Positions 40,501-52,017 are shown, counted from the first letter of the stretch. The stretch: 64,000 nt of DNA from Bugula neritina (GCA_964035545.1 OZ037768.1:9043241-9107240), one strand, 5' to 3'. A program made the numbers and translations. The notes: a model not told the origin generated them from the letters alone.

Positions 40501-43500
40501 AATGATTGGTACAGACTTGATGTATGTTCTCAAAAAAGAATCTGTTAATGCTTTGATTTTGAGTTTAAAATTAAAGAAAAACTTCCTAGCAACATAGAAA
40601 TGGAATGGCTTTAATTAATTTTACTTCTATGACTGCATCAAATCTCATTCACATATCCAACATCAAATTAAACTTTAAAAATGACGTAAAATAGCAAAGT
40701 ATTGTTAATAAATATTTCTTTAATCTAAAGTACATCGGGTATTCCTTACTTGTCACATTTAAAAAGACGTCCGTTAGCGTGAGATCTTTCATGCCATCTG
40801 AGTGCTGTTTTACTTTTATACCGTTTACCACAGTAAATACAAGGAAATGGTTTTTGCTCAGTATGTCGAAGAACATGTGAGTTCAAATTGCTTCTAGTGC
40901 GACAAGAGTAGTCACATATATCACACTTAAACGGTTTGATGCCTTCATGAACCTGTAAACAACAGCTACACATTGAAATAACTACGAGATGAATTAATCA
41001 CAAGATGCAGTAGAAATAGCGCTAGACAGAGAATGATATTCAGGAGCCTAGTAAACCTGGTAGATTTACAAATTCATCTTTATTGATTGCAATCAAATAC
41101 TGTAGATAAAAAAAATTTGCTTTATCTTAAAATTCAAAATAAAGCAAAACACAAAATACCTTGGTCAACAAATTTACTAATCTGTTAAATTAACAATTTT
41201 TGTTCCAATAAAAATGCACAGAACTAAGAATTTTGTAGTTTCTAGGAAAAGAGAGTATATGGATAAACAAGTAAAATTAATAATAAACTCAATTACTCAC
41301 CCATATATGCTTCTGTAACTCAATATTATTGTTTGTAAACATTTTATCACAGTATGGACACTTGAAGGCTTTACCAGCTAAAAATACAATTTAGACATAT
41401 AATTGTATTGCTGGAGCAAATATATCTCGTGCATTAAACATGAATATTTAAACCAAAGCAAGCCTTTAAAAGTAAAATCATACATAAATTTTTTTAAGTA
41501 TCTCAATGATAAGAGCTTAGCTTTAAGTCCATCTGACTTACATTTCATAACGTCTGTTCTTCTACCGTATCCACTAAGTTTTCTGGCTGTCTCTGCATCA
41601 ACCTCAGCGTGTTTACCAAGTAAGTGATTCCTTAAACCTTTTCTCCTAATAATTGAAAAGAAACTCAATTCTTTAACAAAAAAAAGAATTACTATAAGTA
41701 TATACAATCGAAATTTTTTTTAAAGTCATCATTGAATATGCCGCACAGCTTACAATAAACTATTATTGAAAGCTATATATACATAATACGCGTCCAAGTC
41801 ATGGGTTCAAACCCCACAAAGGCCATTGGTGATGTTAGGAAGAGCATCCAGTGATAATTGCTCCTGTGCCTCATATGAATAAGTCCTAAGCCGGATTTAA
41901 TAAAGAACTCTTTCCATCAGGGGTTTCTCACAGGGATGGTGACTATAAACTTGCATGAGTGAGTTATATACATAGTAATAATATATATACACAACAGAAC
42001 AGTTGGTGTTTTAACGTATGGAAATGCAGAGACACCCTTACCCAGCAACATACTGCTGACAGAGAGGACACTGCAAGCTCTCGTGTCTGCTTCTGTGATC
42101 AGCCAGAGCCGCCTTATTCTTGGACACAAAGTCGCATTGTTCACATTTGAACAGCCTGTCTTCATGGTGCGCATTCACATGCAACTTTAAGCTGTTTTTT
42201 GAGTGTGTCTTATGGTTGCAGTACTTACAGGCAAACGGCCTTTCATCTGTGCACATAAAAACACATAAACTATATTATTGTATTTAGAAAAAGATCATAT
42301 TACTAATCATATGCCCAATTCCACAAGATCTTCAGATTTTGAAATGTAGTGTTTGAGTATAACCTTCATGCGTCTTTGCATGATCTTCACAGATCTTCAA
42401 TGTCTTGAACAGCAGACCACATTCATAGCATTCGTGACTTCCTAATTCTTTCCTGAAACAATATCATCGAACAAAACAATAAAATTTAAATCCAGTCATG
42501 TAGTATCAGTTTGAACATTGGTTAGTGTATTAACACATGAATTCTAAACCCAAATAGTACTCGGGCTATGACTTGTCTAAATTCCAAACAAGTGCAGCAA
42601 CTTGACTAAACCTTTTAATCAAGTATATTCGATGACTTGTGCAAGTTGATGGAGTCAAGTTTTCTGTAGAATGAAATGAATCACTTCCAAATAAATATAA
42701 ATAGTAACTTATAGCAAAGTACAAAAAGACAAGTTATTTAGGCCACTAACAATAAAAAAAATCAAAATCTGAAAACATTTGGGCATAAATGCAACTCAAA
42801 TATCAGATTATACAATTACTTACAATACTATATTTGCATTACCCATTTAGCTACAAAAGAATTTACATGTATTGACATTACCTAAATTTAGCAAATAGTT
42901 CTTGAGTCATGGGTTTATAACCCAGTCTGGTGAAAATGTCAAGGTTACTACTGGCTTCAAGGGGTTGGTCAGCAGATATGGATACGCTTGAGCTCTCTAG
43001 GATAACTTGCCTCTCTTTTGGTAAATACAGACTTTTCTGTAACCATACAATTGATGACTTTATGTTATAATAGTGACCAAGAGAATACAATAAGTCTATA
43101 TATGTGTTTTGAATCAGTTATGTAACTCTATGATTCAAATAATATATGTTATCTATAACAAGTATAACTTATTCAGTTCAAAGCATAGCTCATAGCTTCT
43201 AAATTTCATCTTTTTCAATTGGTATATTTTGTATTATATTAGCATGTATTAGCACTTCCTTGAATTGAAATATAAGATAATTTCACCAATGACAAGAAAT
43301 AGTAAGGCAACATAATTTAAGTGAATCGGAAGTGTTTCATAGCTGCTCATTAAATCTAACCCTTCAAACTTTAGCACAACCATATATCTCAACATATGAA
43401 AAACTGTGGATTATTTAAAACAGTTATATTTTTCTTGGGTTTAATATTAAATATTCAAGAAAAGTATTCAACTAGGTAAAAAATTTGAGAAAAAAAGTCG

Positions 43501-46500
43501 TTCTAAAACTACGTGACACGCTTTTTAAATTAAAAAATAAATGTTTAAAGATGAAATTTTCAACACTTTTTGAAAATAGAGCAGCTTTGAAACACATATG
43601 CGAAAATAACTGGCAAGTACTCTACCTCGATACACTCTAGTGTGATGGTGTCATAAGGAGTCTTGCTAGAGTGAGCATCGTTTAAATGAGAAACCAATGC
43701 TAATGTGGAGAGCGCCTTGTGATCACATTCGAAGCAGCTATACACGTATTGATGCTAAAACACAGTTCACGTATCTCAAAGTCAAACTACTTGTTATGCA
43801 CTAGTCACTTTATTTATAGTATGAGCCCAAGTTACATTGTAACATACATTTCAACATGAATTATGTTCCATGGCCAATTTCTTAAACACATTAAAAATCA
43901 AAACGAAACTCTAATAAACAGAAATAATCAATTAGTAGATCTAGGATAACCTTTACCTTGATGTAGTGGATGTCAAGGTGAACCTCTTTGCTAGTCTCGT
44001 ACTGACAGAGTTCACAACTGAAGATGGTGTGCTCTATTTTATAATTGTGAACATTCAGATGTCTGTCCCGATCACTCAGCTTCTTGAACTTCCTGTCGCA
44101 TATATGACACTCAAACAACATGGCTGCTCCTGGACCTATTAAACATACAGCAATACCATGATAAAAAGAAGACAATTCAATTGCTACTCTGTCAACAGTT
44201 ATGACTTTGAACACCGTCAGCGAGCAGTTTTGTTTTTTAATCTAAATTCTAATCAGAAGAAATTGTACAGTAGTGTCTTTTGATACAAATTTACAGTAAG
44301 CAAAATAATTATGTTTTAGCACACAATTAAGGGGTGTATGAGAAATAATGTTACTTTGTATAGATTAGCAAGTTTACCTTCTTTAGCTTGAACAAACTTC
44401 TGATAATAAGCCTTCCCTTCATCAGTTTTAGAATGGTAATTCCTGACATGATTTATCAGAGATTTCACAGTGCTATAATGCTTTTTACAGAGGGCACACT
44501 TGTGCACGATACCGCTGTGAGTAGACACATGCTCTAAGAGGTGAGACTTGTTCACGCTTTGGAAATCACAAGTCTTGCAACGATACATCTGACCAGTGTG
44601 TTTTCTCATATGAGAATATATATTACCTAAAGAACATAGCCAAGTGATGTATATATAACACCAAGTTTGCATCATCAAGGGCAGAATAAAAAAGGTATGA
44701 AAACATTTCTTTAGATTTATTTGAGCACAATCAAACATTACCTTTAGAATTCGATCTAAAGTCACACTCAGGACATTTGAAGGGTTTCTTGTCAATATGA
44801 GTCAGACAGTGATATCGAATATGTGAGAGAGACTTGAATACTTTCTCACACTCATTACAAGAGTAGAGGGTGATGTCAGAAGAACTCCTGGGTGCTATCG
44901 GTGCATGACTGTTCATTGTCTAAACATTTAAATACAGCAACATGACTGTTCATTATCTATACATTTATATACAGCAACATTTTAAACACAGGTAACAATG
45001 CCTAATATTTTTTCATTCAACTAGATAAAACTGACACACAACACAGCTACAAATCCAAATTTATTGACAAAGAATTTTTCCTCATGAAAATTATTATGTA
45101 TGGCAATAATTGGCACATTGTAACTATTATATGCTGACACATAAACACTATTTTAAAATTTACTATTAACTTCCAGCTTTTACTGTTGCTATCAGAATAA
45201 ACTCTACGATTCAAAGTGTTTGTCAAACCAATCGATCAATCGAGAGCAAGCTACCTGTTCTATGAGATGAATTTTGTACATGTCATGGGTGTGGCTCAGA
45301 TCAACCACTGTAATTTCTTTCTTTTCAAACTCCTGGCGCGCCTCCTCATTAGGGAACACGGGAATATCTGGAATATCATCCAATGTCTTGGGTATGGGGT
45401 AATTGGCTACAGTACGTTTCTGAGACAGGGATGCCAATTTCTAAAGTAATAGAAACAAAAAACTCACTTTATTTTCAGTCAATACAATATGTGGGTCCAA
45501 GTAACTAATGTAAGCAATAGTAAACTACAATAGTTGCCTTATGCTAGTCGTTTAGCCAGTTTATAACAATATATAGCCAGTTAATCTATTAGTTGTAGTA
45601 TACTATGACATAATAATTGTTATAATGATATAAAGTATAAAATAATATGAAATCAAAACATAACATGTAGTACCTTCTTAGCATCAGAACCTACAAGATA
45701 TCTCCGCTTGTTTGATTTACTTTCTAAACCATCAATAAATATGCTATCAACGTCTTCTTGCTTTTCTTCATTAGTTTTTCTAGGACCTAAATGCTGCAAA
45801 AAGTAAAAACTAAACCACATAATTGATTATAAAATTGAAAAGAATAAGATCCACAAAACAGATTGAAAATTACATTTTCTAGACTTGTAGATTATACCTT
45901 CTTTCTGCTGTTTTTTGTATTAAACTCCGGTATATCCTCTAGCTGTACATAAATATCTCTTTGATTGATACATTTGTGAGATTTAAAATGTCTGTGTTTT
46001 GAAAATTTCATTTGGCAGATTTCACAATAAAGAGACTCGTCAACTCCTAAACACATGGATAATTAATTCGAAAGTAAGCCCGATATTAGCTGAATATATT
46101 TTTGCACTAACAAGTCTGTAGCAGAGCAAATATAATGCAAGTTTCTTCTTAAGATATGCATCAAGTCTCTAATGCGAGCCAACGTAGCTTAACAACACTT
46201 TTTTTTAAATTGTGCTGAAATAAACGGAATTGAATCAAAGCTCAAATTTAAAGCATCAAGTGTAACATAATTTCATTAGAATAAAATTATACTAAACTTT
46301 AATACTTACTAATTGGTGGAGTTGTATCAGATGTGCATTTTAAGTCTGGAATGACACTCTTATTTTTGTTGTCTACTTTCTTTTTTATGACCTTGATGTG
46401 TTGTGAAGATGCTGAAAAGTTTGTAAATTATATTTACTATTTAAAGCTTGTTATTTTGGACACCGATAATTTTGCAGATTCTATAATTTTGCAATTAAAA

Positions 46501-46750
46501 TAGTGAAAATGTCATAGTAAAGTTACTACATGGTAGATACAATGTATTAGGACAAACCTGTGTCTTCAACTACCTTAGCTTCAGTAACTGTAAGTACAGT
46601 GACACTTTCATTCTTGGGTGTCGCTCCATGTGACACTGGAACACTACAATCTGCTGACCGTTTGTGTTCCAGGAAATTTACCAAGTCATGAAATGTAGCT
46701 GAGCAAACACCACAGATAAAGGTATCTGATGATGGCGGATGCGTTTCCAT
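37568..46750 (-). CDS. ZFAT: ZFAT-like C2H2 zinc-finger protein, about 20 exons
   Basis: A poly-C2H2 nuclear protein of about 1,000 residues. The ATG at 46750 gives METHPPSSDTFICGVC, an N-terminal finger. Later exons (near 46411-46310, 46048-45898, 45789-45675, 45441-45259, 44918-44751, 44630-44380, 44136-43958, 43753-43629, 43037-42880, 42452-42365, 42248-42042, 41637-41540, 41380-41302, 40952-40751, 40193-40045, 39222-38969, 38769-38650, 38371-38327, 37693-37568) add about 18 more fingers, many split by introns. Finger order and linkers match my knowledge of vertebrate ZFAT: FECHICDRKFKKLSDRDRHL, KCALCKKHYSTVKSLINH, KCPYCDKMFTNNNIELQKH and HEGIKPFKCDICDY. The finger-poor C-terminus includes HTVILDY, like the ZFAT tail. 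The last three joins are phase-compatible and end in TAG at 37568. The human protein is about 1,240 aa, so this one is shorter. The orthology call rests on remembered motifs, not a search. Confidence 0.85.
39397..39854. mobile_element. Harbinger-like MITE in a ZFAT-like intron
   Basis: A 458-bp element bounded by inverted ends. The left end reads AGTTGCGTTAACACCT; the right end, read inward on the other strand, is AGTTGCGTTTATACCT (16 of the first 20 bases match). It is flanked on both sides by TTA (39394-39396 and 39855-39857), the 3-bp TWA target duplication of PIF/Harbinger elements. There is no transposase ORF, so it is non-autonomous. Internal CGAGTT/AACTCG segments may form further inverted repeats. 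Confidence 0.75.
41790..41940 (+). mobile_element. tRNA-derived SINE fragment (copy 2), in a ZFAT-like intron
   Basis: Contains the B-box-like GGGTTCAAACCCC near 41808 and then GGCCATTGGTGATGTTAGG, the same order as the SINE near 10000 on the opposite strand. The tail continues with AGAGCATCCAGTGATAATTG. The A-box half is missing, so the copy is 5'-truncated. Confidence 0.75.
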
Positions 46751-47106
46751 TAATAACTTAAATTCCTATTCTATTCTAGAAGAAACAACAATACATGTAG
46801 TTGTATTTTTACTATACTTCAACAAAAATACATTACATGAGATTACATTCTCATTTTGATTCAGTTCTACTATAATAATAATTATAAGTATGACTATTAG
46901 TATTAGTATTACTGTTAGTATTAGTATTACTAATCACTATTACTATTAGTAAAAGTTAACTATTAGTAATCACTCGGTGAAACTAAATGTAATTACTAAT
47001 TACTTAATCTTATAGTTATACTAATTACTAATTAGTCCAATTATAAGTAAAACTAAATCAAAATATAATCAGTCTCACTAATACTAATTAATACTAATAG
47101 TAATAG
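46751..47106. repeat. Degenerate TAATACTAATAG-type simple repeat upstream of the ZFAT-like gene
   Basis: Irregular runs such as ATTAGTATTAGTATTAC and ACTAATACTAATAG. The LTR element at 47107 is inserted in this tract, and the tract resumes at 52370, so it was continuous before insertion. Confidence 0.85.
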
Positions 47107-47458
47107 TGTAGTGAGTAGTGCAAGTACAAATACAGGAATCGCCCTCTCCCTACTCTTGGAATACTTAGACTCTTATGTAGCAACCAATTAGCAGCTCCGG
47201 AAGATATGCTTCCGATTCACGTGACACTTCCCGGGTTATTAACATTATATCACGTTGTTGTAAGCGGAGGCTTGTAGTAGTAACATGTGTTAGTAGTTGA
47301 CTCTTGTATAGGATAATTTGATGTGATGTTTGTTTTATGCTTTATTGTGGATAATAAATATAATTACTCGACAGCTACCCTAGTAATTGATAGCAGAATA
47401 ACCAGCTAACTATACGCAAGTAAATAACTCACGCTCAGTAATTGCACAAATTACTACA
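47107..47458 (+). repeat. 5' LTR
   Basis: 352 bp, TG...CA ends, identical by eye to 52018-52369. AATAAA near 47354 may be the polyadenylation signal in the R region. The LTR contains GTCACGTGAA-type CACGTG and CCCGGG sites but no clear TATA box. Confidence 0.97.
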
Positions 47459-47459
47459 G

Positions 47460-47477
47460 TGGTGGCAGCGGTGGGAT
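47460..47477 (+). other. Candidate tRNA primer binding site
   Basis: TGGTGGCAGCGGTGGGAT starts one base after the LTR, in the expected place and with the TGG that pairs with a tRNA CCA end. I do not assign the tRNA. Confidence 0.65.
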
Positions 47478-47478
47478 C

Positions 47479-48444
47479 TTGCGTATAGCAGTCATGGCAG
47501 AAGACGGCACGGAGCTACCCATTCCACTGAATGAAGGTGAGAGAGATAATGTTGATATACCTGTGGAACCAGTGGTGTTAGATGAAGAAGTGAGAATTCT
47601 TAGAGAGTATGGTGAAGACAGATACCGGATGAAGGCGCCCACCTTCGCAGGCAAAGAAGCAGTGGAGCAGTTTATCCAAATATTCCAAGATGTGATGGAG
47701 ATTTCAGAGTGGCCGCCAAGGGTGGCGCTGCTCAAACTCAGGATGGCGCTGACGGGCAAAGCTAAGCCGTACGGAGCGGGACCTGACATAGACGGAATCT
47801 TTGCTTCCCTGCGGGCCCGTTTTGGCATCTCTCCCATAGATGCGCGGGCCTGTCTACAGAGGATGCGGCGTGATCCTCACACGTCACTAGAAGAGCACGC
47901 TGCCACGGTGTACCCACTAGCGCAGATTGCATTCCGCGATCTGCCTCCGGTACACCGTGAGAGGTATACTTATGATGCCTTCGTGCAGTCCATCAACGAC
48001 TTGGGGCTCCACCATCAACTCCAAGCGAGGGGAGTCACCACAGTCGAAGATGCACTTGCGGTGGGAGAAGCCTACCTCTTGGCGACTCATAAGCACCGCA
48101 ACCGCGTGGCCTCCCGCCAGGTGACCACGGAGCACTCTACTGCTCACGCCGAATTAGACGCGGAACCCTCCGCGGTGGCTAATGTGAACCAGATGTCACT
48201 AGCGTCAAAAATCTCACAGATGACTGACATGCTAGATAAACTGGTCACCACATTAGCTTCCCCAAGCCAGGTAGATACTGCCCGTGAGCCTAGCGGGCCG
48301 CAGGTACAATCACCAGGCATGGGGCACCACTTCTGCTGGGAATGCGGAAGGCCAGGACATTTCCAGAGAGACTGCCCTCAGCTCCCACAAGGGTTAAACT
48401 ACCACGGCCCGCAGATGTTCCCACCTCCTGCGGGCCGTCTGTGA
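47479..48444 (+). CDS. gag: Retrotransposon gag protein with CCHC zinc knuckle
   Basis: A 321-codon frame; the ATG at 47494 (MAEDGTELPI) is the more likely start. The body (FAGKEAVEQFIQIFQDV, then LRARFGISPIDARACLQRM and YTYDAFVQSINDLG) has the arrangement of Gypsy-type capsid proteins. A single CX2CX4HX4C knuckle (CWECGRPGHFQRDC, 48334-48375) lies near the C-terminus. Its role is RNA packaging and particle assembly. The frame is intact, in contrast to pol. The stop is at 48442-48444. Near the end the codons GGG TTA AAC contain GTTAAAC, a possible minus-one slippage site. Confidence 0.9.
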   Translation: MRIAVMAEDGTELPIPLNEGERDNVDIPVEPVVLDEEVRILREYGEDRYRMKAPTFAGKEAVEQFIQIFQDVMEISEWPPRVALLKLRMALTGKAKPYGAGPDIDGIFASLRARFGISPIDARACLQRMRRDPHTSLEEHAATVYPLAQIAFRDLPPVHRERYTYDAFVQSINDLGLHHQLQARGVTTVEDALAVGEAYLLATHKHRNRVASRQVTTEHSTAHAELDAEPSAVANVNQMSLASKISQMTDMLDKLVTTLASPSQVDTAREPSGPQVQSPGMGHHFCWECGRPGHFQRDCPQLPQGLNYHGPQMFPPPAGRL

Positions 48445-48635
48445 ATCACCCAGGGAGGCCCGCCCGTCTGTCGCCCCGCTGGGCGCCGCGCGGAGATGCT
48501 GTGAAGTGGCGACCCCCGCGGCAAGTAGGCTCCAGCCACTCGCCACCTGGGTCCTCTACGCCACTCCGGCACCAACACGGAACCGGCAGACGGTTGACCA
48601 CAGAGCCTGCGAGGGAAACGGTACAGGCGCCGTAA
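48342..48635 (+). pseudogene. Minus-one frame overlapping the gag end, closed by a stop before protease
   Basis: The frame used by protease downstream is open from before 48342 but is cut by TAA at 48633-48635. In a standard gag-pol layout this would be the link between knuckle and protease. The stop means that minus-one shifting alone would not reach protease here. It may be decay, or a stop needing readthrough. Confidence 0.5.
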
Positions 48636-50651
48636 GGTGTACCGCCCCAACCTCGGCAGCTGGTCAATAGTCGCCGCCAACCGTGGACCCCTCGACCCAC
48701 AGCGAGGGAGGTGCAACCACGGCACACACAATTGCAGCCACACGGAAGTAGCTACTTCCTACCAGGAAAGCTAGCCGGCAAGCCTGCCAACTTCCTCCTG
48801 GACTCAGGCTGCACCACCAACCTCCTTAGCCGTCAGTTCTTTGACACCCTCAGCGCTAAGGTCAAGGACAGGTTGGCACCGTATGAGGGGGATCATGGCA
48901 CCCTGGCAGACGGGTCATGCATTCCCTTCTACGGCATTATTGAGCTAACTGGTTACGTCCGTAACCAGGCCATCCAAGAGACGTTTATCGTCGGGCAGCT
49001 CAACGAGGATGCTATCCTCGGGATGCCATTCTTACAACGACACGGTTGTCGCATCGATTTCAGTAAATCTGCGATGATCATGGGCGACAAGGAGCTCGCT
49101 TGTGTCGATAAGTTTGGTCGTCCTCTAGCGGGAGCAGTGCAGGTAGTACGGAGCTGTACTATACCAGGCCACTCCCGGGCTACCGTCCGCTGCAAGGTAG
49201 ACGGTGGCCAAACCTTTAAGTTGGGAGTTGTCGAAAGTACGCACTCGAGAGTCCAACTTGCCCATAGCTTTAGCCGGCTTACGGGACAAGGAGAGATCTC
49301 AGTGCAGTGTGTCAACCCCTTCTCAGAGACAGTAGACCTACCACCCAGATCCATGCTGGGTCGCTTCCATCCTGTCCAGGAGGAAGCCATTGGGCCGTCG
49401 TCGGGAGCTACGACGGAAGGTCCTCAGCGGAGCCCGTCTCGAGGGCGGAGGACCGTCCCAACCCACGCCTCCCCTCCTCCAGGGACGCGTGGCTGCACAG
49501 GCAACGGGAAGCGCCAGGCTATGGCTAGGTTGCCACATGGGTACAGTGAGGCGTTCAGCCACACAGACCACGGAGCCCGCCTAAATAGAGCAGGCTGCCG
49601 TGAGGTACCACGGGCGGCGAGGACCGCCCCTGCTCAGCTACTCCAACAGAGGGCTGACACGCCCCCGGAGGCTGCCCAGAGCCTCCGCGCCAAACCTGTA
49701 TGGGCTGGTAACGTTAGGGAGCTGCCGAAGCTCCAGGAATGCCTTCCTGGGGTGGTAGCCGACGTGTACCGAGCGAAACAGGAAGGGCGACGACCCAGTA
49801 GTACACAACGGCGACAGGGATGCGCCGAGTTACGGCTGTACTGTCAACGTTGGAGCTCTCTGCGGGTCGGGCCAGATGGTCTGCTAACCATGACCTTGGC
49901 CGCCAACAGCAGACAGCCAGCCAGGAAGAGGGTTGTCTGCCCAGTTGCCATCCGCCGGAAGTTGATACAAGACACCCACGAGGAGACTCACGGAGGAGTC
50001 CAAGGGGTGGTCACCAAGCTACAACTCCGGTGGTACTGGCCTAACATGGAACGGGATATCCGACGCAGAGTGAGACGGTGCAAAGTCTGCCAGACCAACA
50101 AGCATAGCCGTCTCCCTGGTGAAGCGGGGCGGCAGACGCATTGTGCGAGAAGGTCTCGGCAGGCGGAGACTGTCAACCTGGCCGGAAACACCTCCATGAC
50201 ACGTCAGGAAGACTTGGCGAGGCGAGAAAGGCTACTTCCGTCCTTGAAAGTGCGCCCACCGCCCCCAACGTCAAGCCTGCCATCATCACCACTTCCGGAA
50301 CCAGAAACAGGTCCGGAAGTGCAAAAACCCCCCGTGGGAGGGGCTCCGCAAGGAGATACCAACATAGGACCAGGACCACACACTAGGCAACTTCCAGCGT
50401 GTCTCAGAGACTGTGTACGTGACCGCGGTATAAGCGGCAGTAACGAAAGTCTAGAGAGGCCTCGCATGGGAAAACAGGCAAAGAGCCGTGGGAGTTGTGA
50501 TCACCACGAAAATCTCAACTTTTGCCTCGGCGGAATCTCACACGAGATTCATCCGCTGGAAGTAAAAAGCCCTAGTCACGTTTCACAACCACGCTGTCCG
50601 GTCTTTTCCTATGTTGATGCAGTCGAGAGTAGACGTGCCAGTAAACAGTAA
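48636..50651 (+). CDS. Pol remnant: retropepsin plus integrase HHCC zinc-binding domain, no RT/RNase H/integrase core
   Basis: An open frame of about 670 codons with no obvious ATG near its beginning. It carries the aspartic protease motif FLLDSGCTTN (active-site Asp codon at 48801) and ILGMPFLQRHGCRIDF in the second protease half. From about 49400 the sequence is unlike any pol domain; the RT and RNase H expected there are missing. At 49977-50090 the integrase N-terminal zinc finger appears: HEETH, then CKVC (His-x3-His ... Cys-x2-Cys), with the preceding LRLYCQRWSSL stretch usual for this position. The catalytic DDE core that should follow is also missing, replaced by Pro-rich sequence. Two internal deletions that keep one long frame open are notable. 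What the fusion product does, if made, is unknown. Confidence 0.85.
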   Translation, partial: GVPPQPRQLVNSRRQPWTPRPTAREVQPRHTQLQPHGSSYFLPGKLAGKPANFLLDSGCTTNLLSRQFFDTLSAKVKDRLAPYEGDHGTLADGSCIPFYGIIELTGYVRNQAIQETFIVGQLNEDAILGMPFLQRHGCRIDFSKSAMIMGDKELACVDKFGRPLAGAVQVVRSCTIPGHSRATVRCKVDGGQTFKLGVVESTHSRVQLAHSFSRLTGQGEISVQCVNPFSETVDLPPRSMLGRFHPVQEEAIGPSSGATTEGPQRSPSRGRRTVPTHASPPPGTRGCTGNGKRQAMARLPHGYSEAFSHTDHGARLNRAGCREVPRAARTAPAQLLQQRADTPPEAAQSLRAKPVWAGNVRELPKLQECLPGVVADVYRAKQEGRRPSSTQRRQGCAELRLYCQRWSSLRVGPDGLLTMTLAANSRQPARKRVVCPVAIRRKLIQDTHEETHGGVQGVVTKLQLRWYWPNMERDIRRRVRRCKVCQTNKHSRLPGEAGRQTHCARRSRQAETVNLAGNTSMTRQEDLARRERLLPSLKVRPPPPTSSLPSSPLPEPETGPEVQKPPVGGAPQGDTNIGPGPHTRQLPACLRDCVRDRGISGSNESLERPRMGKQAKSRGSCDHHENLNFCLGGISHEIHPLEVKSPSHVSQPRCPVFSYVDAVESRRASKQ

Positions 50652-50674
50652 TCATCTACCACTCTCATTCCAAA

Positions 50675-51727
50675 ATGTCTTACTATTCTGGATCGAAGGG
50701 TGAGTTAATTATGTTTTTGGTACGATAACTAGACTGCATCAGTCAGCTTAGCTACACTAGCTAGCTGGAGATTCGATAATGATAAACAGTGGTGGGAATA
50801 CACGTCGACTTTGATTTTAAATAATCTGCCATAGCGAGTGTGTTCTCCATCAACTATTCATTAGCCTGAATCTCACGAGTGTAACTGAACAGAGTACCGG
50901 TCAGGCTGTACACGCCGACGGTGCCTCAGTGTATAATCTTTAACACTGCTACTCTTTCAGATCACACTCGAGTGACCACCTCCCGGTCACGGGACCAGCC
51001 AACCTCTCTGTCTATGGAAGAAGAGCCTGTAATGGAGAATGGCATACCCGTAGTGCTCCGCCGACGACACCGTTGGGTGTCACCCACGACAGAGAGGAGA
51101 ATTGAAGAAGCCTGGGGACCCAGTGGACCACACCGAACCTGCCAGGTCTGCTTTGAGGAGTGCCCGTCACACCGCTCCCTGCGTTTACATGTAGACGCCC
51201 ATTTCCTACTCCACTTCTATCCCTGCGGGTTCCACGACGTCTACCCGTATCCCGTGACAGTACATAAGCTAAGCTGCTTCGCCGGAGAGAACCACACTGT
51301 TGATGAAGACAGTTTCCCCCTATACCTGGATGCCATGAAGCCAGTCATCAGAAAGGCTATCACCCTGGCCGCGCTAGCGTCAGGGTTTCACGTACTGCTA
51401 CTATCCGCCCGCCATAAGTCCCCTATGGTTCAGGGCCCACCTCCTACCCCCGTCAACCCTAGCAACACCCCAGAAGTAGAAGGAACAACAATATCCCCTC
51501 TAACGGAGACCACTACTACCCCACCAAGACCTAGCCAGCTGGCTAATGTAGAAGAGCGGCTTGTAAGACTACAAGCCGAGTTCACACAACTTGCCCCTGA
51601 CCTGCTGGATACGACGACAGGTCTATACCAGTTGAAGGACTCAGTGGGGCGACTGAAGAGGCGGCTACGTGCCCGACAGGCTCGACACAGAGCACGGTCG
51701 CTACAAGAATCAGAGTCCAACCAATGA
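50675..51727 (+). CDS. Third retrotransposon ORF, apparently spliced, with C2H2 finger and C-terminal coiled coil
   Basis: Unspliced, an ORF runs from 50921 to 51727. However, 50675 is an ATG in good context whose ninth codon is interrupted by a consensus donor (GTGAGT from 50700). A pyrimidine-rich acceptor (CTCTTTCAG, ending 50960) lies ahead of the ORF. Removing 50700-50960 joins the two in frame, giving 263 residues. The protein has a classic C2H2 finger (CQVCFEECPSHRSLRLHVDAH: Cys-x2-Cys-x12-His-x3-His), a hydrophobic stretch (AITLAALASGFHVLLL), a Pro/Thr-rich linker and an Arg-rich helical C-terminus. It is not recognisable as an envelope: no signal peptide or cleavage site is seen. Nucleic-acid binding or regulation are possible roles. 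Confidence 0.72.
50700..50960 (+). other. Predicted 261-bp intron in retrotransposon ORF3
   Basis: GTGAGT donor and CTCTTTCAG acceptor; both flanking exons are in phase (1 nt plus 2 nt make one codon). Splicing inside a retrotransposon RNA is known for env-like genes; here it would make a subgenomic message. Confidence 0.6.
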
Positions 51728-52006
51728 GAATGCCTGGGGTAGGCACCTTCGTTGAGCGATACTCGTTTGGAATGTGACGAGCGCTCCGACATTGGCCCGC
51801 AAACTGGTAAGCACCCTCTCTCTTAATAGCTGACTAGATGTGTGTGATCGATCACCCTGTTGTCTTCTAATGTAAACGTTGTCGTGCTCAACTATTTCTT
51901 TTCTTACTCTTTGTGGGTTTACTTATGTATGTTTTTCTTTTTGGATTATTGTATGGTTTTTCATTATGTTTTTTTATTGTGTTATCAGAAAGTAGGGCTT
52001 TCTGCT

Positions 52007-52017
52007 GGGGGGGACGG
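52007..52017 (+). other. Polypurine tract before the 3' LTR
   Basis: GGGGGGGACGG ends immediately before the TG of the 3' LTR, where plus-strand priming occurs. A single C interrupts it. Confidence 0.75.

Noticed and set aside
47454-50467. Antisense and alternative-frame ORFs of 60-145 codons within the LTR element
   Set aside because: GC-rich coding DNA opens other frames; none has a domain, and gag/protease motifs fix the real frames.
50675-51727. Envelope gene in the LTR element
   Set aside because: Position and splicing are env-like, but there is no signal peptide, furin-type site or paired membrane segments, and it has a C2H2 finger.
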